Below the pieces are notes generated by a model. That model did no database searches. It was not told the DNA's origin and saw only the letters and a program-made list of their open reading frames with translations. From Halomonas sp. H10-9-1 (lineage in GTDB: Bacteria > Pseudomonadota > Gammaproteobacteria > Pseudomonadales > Halomonadaceae): a stretch of DNA of 64,000 bases. The position numbers and the translations under genes were made by a program. Location of the stretch: assembly GCF_040147005.1 (NCBI RefSeq), contig NZ_JAMSHO010000001.1, positions 1,984,001 to 2,048,000 on the forward strand, read 5' to 3'. This document shows positions 18,201 to 25,400 of the stretch, piece after piece. The stretch's first letter is position 1. Every line of letters starts with the position of its first letter.

Positions 18201-18912
18201 ACTCGCGCGCCTTGGTGTTGCGGATGCGGGTCACCGGCAGTTCGACGCCATCCTCCTCGAAGATCGCCGCCAGCATGGTCTTGAGGGTGTCCATCTTGCC
18301 CTCCTTGGCATGCACCGCCGAGACCAGCTTCTCCATATGCCGGATGCGCTGGCCGGGTCGCACCAGGCTGAAGCGGGCGGCCACCTGGCGCAGACGCAGT
18401 CCCTCCTTGCGGTTGCCCCTGGCCGGGCTCCCGGCCTGGGTAAAGTCGTTCTGGATCACCGCGCGATACTCCGTGGTGGCCCCCAACTTGGGCGAGACCG
18501 ACACGCCCCGCCGGCGCAGGCCGTTGGCCCACTGGGCATAGTCCAGGGCAGCCACGCCGGCCTCGCTCTCGACCAGGTAGTCCTCGGGGCGGTAGGCATC
18601 GCCGACGAAGCGGTACTCGACCCCGCCCTCGCTGCGGCGGGTCAGCACCGCCTGGCACACATCGCCCTCCTCGCGGCGATACTCGTAGACGAGGTAGCTG
18701 TTGCGATGCGGCAGGTAGAAGGCGTCGAACTTGAGGCGCGTGCGCGGCACCACCTTGTTGGGCAACTCGCCATAGAATACCGGCACCAGACGCTGCAGGG
18801 TGGTCTTCCCCGAAGCGTTGGTACCACAGATGTTGGTGTGGCCATCCACACTGAGCTCGACCACGCCCTCGAGGTGGCCGTGGATCATCACGATGCGAAG
18901 CAGCTGAGCCAT
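15235..18912 (-). CDS. SMC-like ATPase, MksB/JetC-like
   Basis: This is a 1,225-residue SMC-type motor. The N-terminal head has Walker A GTNASGKTT at residues 30-38. Two very long coiled-coil arms rich in E, R, A, L and Q flank a middle hinge region. The C-terminal head has an SSHG signature near residue 1,110 and Walker B-like HWPIDEIG near 1,143. In Wadjet and MksBEF such motors extrude DNA loops. The open frame extends 54 bases further upstream. I chose the ATG at 18910-18912 because AGGGA lies six to seven bases before it and MAQLLRIVMIHGHLEG leads straight into the head. It is first in the operon, with a 182-base divergent region to the protease gene. Confidence 0.85.
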   Translation of the reverse strand: MAQLLRIVMIHGHLEGVVELSVDGHTNICGTNASGKTTLQRLVPVFYGELPNKVVPRTRLKFDAFYLPHRNSYLVYEYRREEGDVCQAVLTRRSEGGVEYRFVGDAYRPEDYLVESEAGVAALDYAQWANGLRRRGVSVSPKLGATTEYRAVIQNDFTQAGSPARGNRKEGLRLRQVAARFSLVRPGQRIRHMEKLVSAVHAKEGKMDTLKTMLAAIFEEDGVELPVTRIRNTKAREWIARMRQSMRLEPLQRSLAELERLDRAIADLEATLWQLRPQLEADRHRAARDQAEHEAEIQQRQRDFQDRETAYQERRDALNDRASRVDSELDQTRGVLDDLQHQYEAFEAADMPGLEQDLRALPQWREQQQQLRDHLELMQQAVKESKAKLEARLVELGDLLESRRDELQALIDALGEEKETCRDQQSEAEGRLEAAYQARRQALDDDYGARLEQMTVRLAELKAQLAHTAQSAEEIHEAEQAQARVDQAQSEQSAAAGSVETLRGELDECRQARGLAERDLELARTQLSRARGHLDDLRIQRDPAQGSLRHFLRHHRPGWEQSLGKVIAPELLERRDLAPQCHEGGSDDLFGLALDLSAIAPPDYAQDEVSLLAEIAAAEQALAQAEEAEAAAEKALRSGHHKVQEADARLERARAARRRAAEEVDYALQARSQCQQRHTVAQQARKASAQQTLAEQEAAHQALRDEQRQALEALADGHRAQRLELAADFQGRLAGVDQQIAQYRRQLDDHRAENRRQRDELTAAFDRELAAQGVDPETVRDTRSRLEALGKRMRDTEARREELDAYARFMRVEWGERKPRLVAKEAELARDRDALEREREQHRADFRAARGEHRAAVGELATRRDAARMRVETLAPLLAKLETLALEPAPEPLGEAPGDVEERIERLRQGLTDHARELDALRRGCEKLESELIKGASADFQATLAAERARLDGESPRRLLPVIAGMLQLLEGQQQQLLQEGRNLSDDLDKFFTVFSDLNRRISAQSRRLSDEVADDLVLEGIGRAEVRIQSTIDELGFWEPLKRFAQRYREWRDSGQPLPGDDYLDALADVVELLRSDQQYSFESLLRLELHLNEGGTDLVIRNDRQLLESSSHGMAYLILCKFLLAFTRLLRGPAEIAIHWPIDEIGTLAYHNVEKLFDACDNNRIHIVGAFPNPESDVLLLFHNRYLIDRDEAAPAKRRLKRIEPRLSRLAQRLQARAEEAAS

Positions 18913-19094
18913 ATCGCGTCCCTGGTCGTTTGGCATGGCGGTGCCGGGTATCACCGGCGAGCGCACATAGTGCCGGAGCGACGCAGGCTTCTCAATTGAG
19001 TCTGCAGGACGCAGGGCAGACGCGGGGCCAACACACGCCAGGAGGTGCCATCACGCCATCCGGCGCGCTAACCTGTCCGTATCAGGAGGATACG

Positions 19095-20045
19095 ATGCCC
19101 TCTCTTACCGCCCAGCGTCTGCACAACACCTTCCAGCACCTGCTGATCCTGGCCGGCATGTCGTTGCTGCTCGCGGTGCCCGCCTGGCTGCTCGCCGGAA
19201 GCGCGGGGGTGCTGTGGACCTTCGGCCTGGTGATCCTGACCCTCTACCTCGGCGGCCGGGTGCCGGCGCGGCTGGTACTGGCGCGCACCGGTGCCGGCGT
19301 GCTGCACCGTCACCAGGCGCCGCAGCTCTACCGCGTGATGGACCTGCTCTATCGCCGGGCGGGGCTCAGCCAGCAACCCTGGCTATTCTATGTGCCTTCG
19401 TCGGATCTCAATGCCTTCGCCGTGGGGGATGCCGAGGACGGCGGCATCGCCATCACCGAGGGCTTGCTGCACGGCCTCTCCCTGCGCGAGCTGGCCGGGG
19501 TGCTGGCCCACGAGGTCAGCCACCTGCGCCACGGCGACACCCGGGTGATGTCCATGGCCGCCACCATGACGCGGCTGACGGTGTGGGGCGCCTTCCTGGT
19601 GCAGCTGGCGCTGATCGCCATGCTCCCCCTGGCCATGGCCGGCGAGCTCCGCATGCCGTGGCTGGAGCTGATGGTGGTGGGCCTGGCCCCCCTGGCGAGC
19701 ACCCTGCTGCAGCTGGCGCTGTCACGCAACCGCGAGTTCACCGCCGACCTCGAGGCCAGCGTGCTGACCCGGGACCCCCAGGGACTCGCCGACGCCCTGG
19801 CGGCCCTGGAGCGACGCAACGGGATGTGGCTCGCGTCCCTGTTCGGCCGCCGACAGCTACCAGGCTGGCTGTACTACCTGCAGACCCACCCGCCGACGGA
19901 TGAGCGGGTGCGACGCCTGATGGCACTGGCCTCGCGCCAGGGCCCCCGGCCGCTCTCCTCGCGCCCCTATCGACCCAGCCAGCCGCTGGTGGAGACGCGA
20001 CCGAAACGCCAGGGGCATCGCTACTGGCTGGGCCGCCGGCGCTAG
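19095..20045 (+). CDS. M48-family zinc metalloprotease (HtpX-like)
   Basis: This is a 316-residue membrane-bound peptidase related to HtpX. Two membrane segments occupy residues 12-60. The zinc motif HEVSH begins at residue 139, and the third metal ligand is probably the glutamate in NREFTADLEA, as usual for M48. A further hydrophobic hairpin (about 165-215) lies between them. HtpX-type enzymes degrade damaged inner-membrane proteins. The ATG at 19095 follows a strong AGGAGG six bases away, which rules out the longer upstream frame. It stands alone, divergent from the SMC operon. Its C-terminus is rich in arginine. Confidence 0.88.
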   Translation: MPSLTAQRLHNTFQHLLILAGMSLLLAVPAWLLAGSAGVLWTFGLVILTLYLGGRVPARLVLARTGAGVLHRHQAPQLYRVMDLLYRRAGLSQQPWLFYVPSSDLNAFAVGDAEDGGIAITEGLLHGLSLRELAGVLAHEVSHLRHGDTRVMSMAATMTRLTVWGAFLVQLALIAMLPLAMAGELRMPWLELMVVGLAPLASTLLQLALSRNREFTADLEASVLTRDPQGLADALAALERRNGMWLASLFGRRQLPGWLYYLQTHPPTDERVRRLMALASRQGPRPLSSRPYRPSQPLVETRPKRQGHRYWLGRRR

Positions 20046-20049
20046 GCTA

Positions 20050-20180
20050 TGTCCGAAAACTGGCTGCGCTCGGCCATACGGCGTTAAAAATCGACTCAAA
20101 GTACTCATTTACACCCCGTAAACTCCGTCTTTTCGCCGATTTTTGCCTTGTTTGACCTTCGCTCGCCGACTTTTCAGACA
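20050..20180 (+). repeat. MITE-like dispersed repeat, complete-looking copy
   Basis: This element of about 131 bases starts TGTCCGAAAACTGGC and ends, read in reverse, TGTCTGAAAAGTCGGC, giving imperfect terminal inverted repeats. The first 60 bases match an inverted copy at 24001-24075 with six substitutions. It carries no open frame and lies between the M48 protease gene and nfo. Size and terminal repeats suggest a small non-autonomous mobile element or a family of regulatory repeats. Confidence 0.65.
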
Positions 20181-20265
20181 AAGCTTAGTGCCCCGAGGGC
20201 CATGGCACCCACAGGGCCGTAGCACCTACAATGCTGGCCTTGCCCAGTCACCCGGAGAGCATCCA

Positions 20266-21120
20266 GTGAAGTACATCGGAGCCCACGTCAGCGCCGCCGG
20301 CGGGGTCAACCAGGCGGTCGCGCGCGCCGTCGAAATCGGCGCCAACGCCTTCGCGCTGTTCACCAAGAACCAGCGCCAGTGGAAGGCCAAGCCCCTCGAC
20401 GAGGAGGTCATCGTCGCCTTCCGCGACGCCTGCCGGCGCCACGGCTTCGGCCCCGGCCAGATCCTTCCCCACGACAGCTACCTGATCAACCTGGGCCACC
20501 CCGAGGCCGAGGGGCTCGCCAAGTCGCGCGCCGCCTTCCTCGAGGAGTTCCGTCGCTGCGAGCAACTGGGCATCGATCGCATCAACTTCCACCCCGGCAG
20601 CCACCTGCGCAAGATCAGCGAGAGCGACTGCCTGGCCCGCATCGCCGAGTCGATCAACCTGGTACTCGCCGACACCACAGGCGTCACCGCGGTGCTCGAG
20701 AACACCGCGGGCCAGGGCAGCAACCTGGGCTGGCGCTTCGAGCATCTCGCCGAGATCATCGAGGGGGTCGACGACAAGACGCGCGTCGGCGTCTGCCTCG
20801 ACACCTGCCACGCCTTCGCCGCCGGCTACGACCTGCGCACCCGGGAGGCGACCCTGGCCATGCTCGACGAGTTCGCTGCCGTGGTGGGCATCGACTACCT
20901 GAAGGGCATGCACCTCAACGACGCCAAGAGCGAACTCGGCAGCCGGGTGGACCGCCACCACAGCCTGGGCCGGGGCAATATCGGCACGGCGTGCTTCACC
21001 GCCCTGATGCAGGACCCGCGCACCGACAACATGCCGCTGGTGCTGGAAACCATCGAGCCCGCCATCTGGGCCGAGGAGATCGCCTGGCTGCGCGGACAGG
21101 CCGCCGCGTTGGCCCAGTGA
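20266..21120 (+). CDS. nfo: Deoxyribonuclease IV (AP endonuclease Nfo)
   Basis: Endonuclease IV cuts DNA at abasic sites and clears 3' blocking groups in base-excision repair. It has 284 residues, close to the 285 of E. coli Nfo. The start [12 protein letters not shown] and the metal-binding regions [24 protein letters not shown] and MHLNDAK are all present. The start is GTG at 20266, with CCGGAGAG upstream. The open frame extends upstream into the repeat element, but that part is not homologous. It lies upstream of the TRAP genes, 91 bases away, and is probably independent of them. Confidence 0.96.
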   Translation: MKYIGAHVSAAGGVNQAVARAVEIGANAFALFTKNQRQWKAKPLDEEVIVAFRDACRRHGFGPGQILPHDSYLINLGHPEAEGLAKSRAAFLEEFRRCEQLGIDRINFHPGSHLRKISESDCLARIAESINLVLADTTGVTAVLENTAGQGSNLGWRFEHLAEIIEGVDDKTRVGVCLDTCHAFAAGYDLRTREATLAMLDEFAAVVGIDYLKGMHLNDAKSELGSRVDRHHSLGRGNIGTACFTALMQDPRTDNMPLVLETIEPAIWAEEIAWLRGQAAALAQ

Positions 21121-21211
21121 CGCCTCGGCAAGATTGACCACGGCGCGCGGCGCGGTGCATTCTTTCCGGCGCTGGACTTCGCAACACGCTGACACCAAAA
21201 GGAAACCAACA

Positions 21212-22207
21212 ATGAAAAGCTTTGCACGCAGCTCGCTGGCAGTGGGCATCTCCCTGGCCGTGATGGCCTCTGCCAACGCGTCGGATCTCGCCGACATGGA
21301 CCCGGTCACCCTGCGCCTGGCCCACGTGGTCAACGAACAGGATGGCTTCCATATCGCCGCCATGAAGTTCGAGGAGCTGGTCGAGGCGCGCACCGAGGGC
21401 AAGGTGGATATCGAGCTCTATCCCAACGCCAGCCTGGGTGACGAGCGCACCCTGCTCGAGGGCATGCAGATCGGCACCGTGGACATGGGCGTGATCACCA
21501 ACGGCCCGGTGGCCAACTTCCTCGAGGAGATGGCGGTGTTCGAGCTGCCCTTCCTCTTCCCCAGCCCCGAGGCCGCCTATGCAGTGCTCGACGGCGAGAT
21601 CGGCCAGGAACTGCTGGACCGGCTCAGCGAGGTCAACCTCAAGGGCCTGGCCTACGCCGAGCGCGGCTTTCGCAACCTGACCAACAGCGAACGCGCCGTG
21701 ACCTCTCCCGCGGACATCGAGGGCCTGCGTATCCGCGTGATGGAGAACCCGGTCTACGTCGACACCTTCCGCGAGCTTGGCGCCAACGCCGTGCCCATGG
21801 CCTGGACCGAGGCCCTCACCGCCATGCAGCAGGGCACCATCGACGGCCAGGAGAACCCGGTCAACGTGATCCATTCGTTCAAGTTGAACGAGACCCAGGG
21901 CCATATGACGCTGTCGCGCCACACCTATGCGCCGGCGCTGTTCGTGATGGGCATGCCGTCCTGGAACGCCCTGCCCGAGGCCGCCCAGGAAGTGGTCGAG
22001 CAGGCCGCCCAGGAAGCCGCCGAGCACGAGCGCAGGATCAACGCCGAGATGCAGGCCGAACAGCTCGCCGAGCTGCGCGAGGCGGGCATGCAGATCGTCG
22101 AGGAGCCCGACATCGCCGCCTTCCAGCAGGCCGTGGCCCCGGTCTACGCGCAGTACGGCGAGCAGTTCGGCGACTACCTGCCGCGCATCCAGGAGGCCCT
22201 GAAGTAA
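21212..22207 (+). CDS. dctP: TRAP transporter substrate-binding protein (DctP family)
   Basis: This is a periplasmic solute receptor of a tripartite ATP-independent transporter, 331 residues. A signal peptide covers about residues 1-24 (MKSFARSSLAVGISLAVMAS, then an ANAS cleavage region). The mature part has the DctP hallmark IEGLRIRVMENPVYVDTFRE, whose arginine usually contacts a substrate carboxylate, and the QEGTIDGQENP-like stretch QQGTIDGQENPV. The ATG at 21212 follows AAGGAAA. The gene abuts dctQ with no spacer. The substrate is probably a carboxylate or related osmolyte, but it cannot be read from the sequence. Confidence 0.92.
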   Translation: MKSFARSSLAVGISLAVMASANASDLADMDPVTLRLAHVVNEQDGFHIAAMKFEELVEARTEGKVDIELYPNASLGDERTLLEGMQIGTVDMGVITNGPVANFLEEMAVFELPFLFPSPEAAYAVLDGEIGQELLDRLSEVNLKGLAYAERGFRNLTNSERAVTSPADIEGLRIRVMENPVYVDTFRELGANAVPMAWTEALTAMQQGTIDGQENPVNVIHSFKLNETQGHMTLSRHTYAPALFVMGMPSWNALPEAAQEVVEQAAQEAAEHERRINAEMQAEQLAELREAGMQIVEEPDIAAFQQAVAPVYAQYGEQFGDYLPRIQEALK

Positions 22208-22738
22208 GTGCCCGACCTCGCCCATTCCCTGCTGCGACCGCTGCGCTGGAGTGAGCGCGCCCTCGACGCCGCCATCGCCCCCGTGGTCTTCACGGCGATG
22301 GCGGCGTTGATCGGTGTGATCACCCTGCAGATCGTCTCGCGGGTATTCTTCACCGCGGTGGGCTGGACCGAGGAGGTCGCCCGCTTCCTGCTGGTCTGGA
22401 TCACCTTCCTGGCCGCCACCCTCGCCTTTCGCCGCGGCCGGCATATTGCCGTGACCTTCGTGGTGGACGCCCTGCCCGGGCTGCCCCGGCGCCTGGCGCG
22501 CATCGCCGCCCTGCTGGTGTCGCTGGGCTTCCTGCTCGGGCTGGTCACCATCGGCTGGGAGTACATGCAGGTGCAGAGCTTCCAGAAATCCGCCTCACTG
22601 CGCCTCTCCATGACCTGGGTCTACGCGGTGATCCCGCTCTCCGCGGCGATCATGGCCTGGTATGCCCTGGTGGACATCGCCGGCCTGGCACTGGGCGATG
22701 ACCCCGTGCCACACGCCGACGACGAGGAGCAGCCATGA
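22208..22738 (+). CDS. dctQ: TRAP transporter small permease (DctQ family)
   Basis: This is the small membrane subunit of the TRAP transporter, 176 residues with four hydrophobic segments. It contains the family stretch WTEEVARFLLVWITFLAATL followed by RRGRHIAV. The start is GTG immediately after the dctP stop codon. Its end overlaps dctM by ATGA. It pairs with dctP and dctM to form one Na+-coupled uptake system. Confidence 0.92.
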   Translation: MPDLAHSLLRPLRWSERALDAAIAPVVFTAMAALIGVITLQIVSRVFFTAVGWTEEVARFLLVWITFLAATLAFRRGRHIAVTFVVDALPGLPRRLARIAALLVSLGFLLGLVTIGWEYMQVQSFQKSASLRLSMTWVYAVIPLSAAIMAWYALVDIAGLALGDDPVPHADDEEQP

Positions 22739-23994
22739 CCGCGCTGCTCTTCGTGCTGTTCCTGGTCTTCATGCTGCTGGGGGTACCCATCGCCCTGGCC
22801 ATCGGCGCCAGCACCCTGGCCGCGCTGCACGCCCAGGGCGTGCCGCCGATGGTGGTGACCCAGCAGATGTTCCAGGGCATCAACTCCTTCGCCCTGGTGG
22901 CGGTGCCGATGTTCGTGCTGGCCGGCGACCTGATGGCCCAGGGCAAGGTCAGCGAGAAGCTGGTGGCCTTCGCCGATGCACTGTTCGGCTTCCTCAAGGG
23001 CGGGCTCTCCATCGTCTCGGTGGGTGCCGGCATGTTCTTCGCCGCCATCTCGGGCTCCGGGGCCGCCACCACCGCGGCGGTGGGCGCAAGCCTGGTGCCG
23101 GAGCTGCGCAAGAAGGGCTACGAGCCCGCCTCGGCGGCCAGCCTGATCGCCGCCAGCGGCACCATCGGCGTGGTGATCCCGCCCTCGGTGCCGATGATCA
23201 TCTACGCGGTGATCGCCCAACAGTCGGTGTCGTCGCTGTTCCTGAGTGGCATCCTGCCCGGTATCGCCATGGGGCTGGGCCTCGCCACCATCGCCATCGT
23301 GCAGGCCTACCGCCGCAACTATCCACGCGGCACCGCCCTCTCGGCCGCCACCATCTGGCGCACCTTCAGGAGCGCCAGCTGGGGCCTGATGACACCGGTG
23401 ATCATCCTCGGCGGCATCTTCTCGGGGGTCTTCACCCCCAGCGAGGCGGCGGTGGTAGCGGTCAACTACGCCCTGCTGGTGTCGCTGTTCATCTACCGCG
23501 ACCTGCGCCTGGCCGACGTCTACCGCATCCTGATCCGCTCGGCCATCACCACCTCGGTGATCATGCTGGTGATCGCCACCTCGGCGGTACTCAGCTGGAC
23601 CCTCTCCAGCTGGCAGGTGCCCGGCGCCATCGCCCAGGCGGTGCTGTCGCTCTCCACCGACCCGCTGGTGATCATGCTGCTGGTGGTGGCGGTGATCCTG
23701 CTCACCGGCGTGTTCATCGAGACCGCCAGCGCCCTGATCATCCTCACCCCGGTACTGCTGCCGCTGGTCACCCAGCTGGGCATCGACCCGATCCACTTCG
23801 GCCTGATCATCGTGGTGGGCCTTGCCATCGGCATGATCACCCCACCGGTGGCGATCAACCTCTACGTGGCCTCCTCGGTCACCCAGCTGCCGCTGGAGCG
23901 TATCACCCGGGCGATCATCCCCTATCTGCTGGGGCTGATCGCGGTGCTGCTGCTGGTCGTCTATGTGCCGATCCTGGCCGGCTGGTCGGGTTAA
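22735..23994 (+). CDS. dctM: TRAP transporter large permease (DctM family)
   Basis: This is the transport channel subunit, 419 residues with about twelve membrane spans. Typical DctM stretches are seen: VPMFVLAGDLM, ISGSGAATTAAVG, ASGTIGVVIPPSVPMIIYAV and GLIIVVGLAIGMITPPVAIN. The start overlaps dctQ by ATGA, so P, Q and M are one unit. The stop is at 23992-23994, and a truncated repeat copy follows directly, with no clear terminator. Confidence 0.94.
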   Translation: MTALLFVLFLVFMLLGVPIALAIGASTLAALHAQGVPPMVVTQQMFQGINSFALVAVPMFVLAGDLMAQGKVSEKLVAFADALFGFLKGGLSIVSVGAGMFFAAISGSGAATTAAVGASLVPELRKKGYEPASAASLIAASGTIGVVIPPSVPMIIYAVIAQQSVSSLFLSGILPGIAMGLGLATIAIVQAYRRNYPRGTALSAATIWRTFRSASWGLMTPVIILGGIFSGVFTPSEAAVVAVNYALLVSLFIYRDLRLADVYRILIRSAITTSVIMLVIATSAVLSWTLSSWQVPGAIAQAVLSLSTDPLVIMLLVVAVILLTGVFIETASALIILTPVLLPLVTQLGIDPIHFGLIIVVGLAIGMITPPVAINLYVASSVTQLPLERITRAIIPYLLGLIAVLLLVVYVPILAGWSG

Positions 23995-24000
23995 GCGGCC

Positions 24001-24075
24001 TTTACCCGGACCGTGAATGAGTGCTCTGAGTCGATTCTTAACGCCGTCTGGCCGAGTGCTGCCAGTTTTCGGACA
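24001..24075 (-). repeat. MITE-like dispersed repeat, truncated inverted copy
   Basis: Read on the minus strand this begins TGTCCGAAAACTGGC and matches the first part of the copy at 20050-20180, in opposite orientation. It stops at the end of dctM, so the second half is missing. It separates dctM and rluF, which converge. The two copies bracket nfo-dctPQM as a long inverted repeat and could promote inversion of that segment. Confidence 0.65.
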
Positions 24076-24081
24076 GAGCGC

Positions 24082-25167
24082 CTAGGACTTCCTGCCGCGC
24101 GGCTTGCCACCCGGGGCAATGGCCTTGGCTCGTGAGCCCGAGGGGCGCCCCCCCTTGGGCTTGCCACCCGCCTGCTTGCCACCCGACTTCTTGGCTGTCG
24201 CCTTCGTTCCTGCCGGCTTCTTGCCGGGTACAGCGCCCTGCTCGCTCACCTTGCGCCTGGGAGGCCTGCCAGCGGCGGGCTTTCCGGCACTGGGGGCGGC
24301 GCCATCACCGCGGCGAGACGCACTCCGCTGCCCATTTGCTGCCTTGCCCGTCGACTTGCCTCCCGGCTTCCCGGCACCGCCCCTCGTGGCCTTGCCTGCC
24401 TTGCGGCGCGCCACACGACGCTCGGGCTGCTGGGCTTCGGAACGGGAGTGCTCGGTCATGGCGAGGATCGTCGACACCTCGGTAGGCGTCAGGTCCCGCC
24501 AGTCGCCGTTGGCCAGCCCCTTGAGCGAGACATTCATGATGCGGATGCGCTCCAGCTTCACCACCTCGTAGCCGAACACCTCGCACATGCGACGGATCTG
24601 GCGATTCAGCCCCTGGACCAGGGTGATGTTGAAGACGAAGCGGGACTCCCTGACCACGCGGCATTTCTTGGTGACCTCGCCGAGGATCGGCACGCCCCCT
24701 CCCATGCCGGCGATGAAGTCGTCGGTCACCGGCTTGTTGACGGTGACCCGATATTCCTTTTCGTGATTATTGCTGGCCCGCAGGATGCGGTTGACCAGGT
24801 CACCGTTATTGGTCAGGAAGATCAGCCCTTGGGAATCCTTGTCCAGCCGGCCGATGGGAAAGATCCGCGCGCCATGCTTGATGAAGTCGACGATATTGGC
24901 CTTTTCGACGGAGTCCGTGGTGCTGACGATGCCCACCGGCTTGTTCAGCGCGATGAACACCAGGTCCTCCTCCTCCAGTTCCAGGGGCTCGACGATCCGG
25001 CCATTGACCTTTACGACGCTGCCGGGGACGACCCGGTCACCCGGGGTGGCGCGGCGGCCATCGATCTGCACGTTGCCCTGCTCAATGTAGCGATCGGCCT
25101 CGCGCCGCGAACACATGCCGCTTTCGCTGATGTACTTGTTGATCCTTTTCGAGAGGGTCTGGGCCAT
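24082..25167 (-). CDS. rluF: 23S rRNA pseudouridine synthase RluF with long basic tail
   Basis: RluF converts uridine 2604 (and 2605) of 23S rRNA to pseudouridine. It has 361 residues. An S4 RNA-binding domain comes first (residues 5-60, [20 protein letters not shown]). The catalytic domain follows with the aspartate in [13 protein letters not shown] and the [11 protein letters not shown] stretch. The last 110 or so residues are a low-complexity tail of K, R, G, A and P, longer than the E. coli enzyme's tail. The ATG at 25165-25167 starts the S4 domain directly, though no strong ribosome site precedes it. Longer starts upstream lack homology. Confidence 0.92.
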   Translation of the reverse strand: MAQTLSKRINKYISESGMCSRREADRYIEQGNVQIDGRRATPGDRVVPGSVVKVNGRIVEPLELEEEDLVFIALNKPVGIVSTTDSVEKANIVDFIKHGARIFPIGRLDKDSQGLIFLTNNGDLVNRILRASNNHEKEYRVTVNKPVTDDFIAGMGGGVPILGEVTKKCRVVRESRFVFNITLVQGLNRQIRRMCEVFGYEVVKLERIRIMNVSLKGLANGDWRDLTPTEVSTILAMTEHSRSEAQQPERRVARRKAGKATRGGAGKPGGKSTGKAANGQRSASRRGDGAAPSAGKPAAGRPPRRKVSEQGAVPGKKPAGTKATAKKSGGKQAGGKPKGGRPSGSRAKAIAPGGKPRGRKS

Positions 25168-25400
25168 GGGGTGGTATCCGCAGGGAGGTGGGCTGGTCAC
25201 ATCGAGCCCCCATTCTAGCAACTGCAGGCCAGGGCCTCGACCGAGCTCACCGCGCAGGCCCGGAGCACCAGGCCGCACCGCATCATTTCAGTGGCTTGTC
25301 GTTGAAACTTGTCCGCGGTCACTGCGCTGCAGCATCGACTGTGTTACACCTTGGGGCTCACCACCACGGGCTCATCATGCCCGCAGCCGGAGGTCACAGG

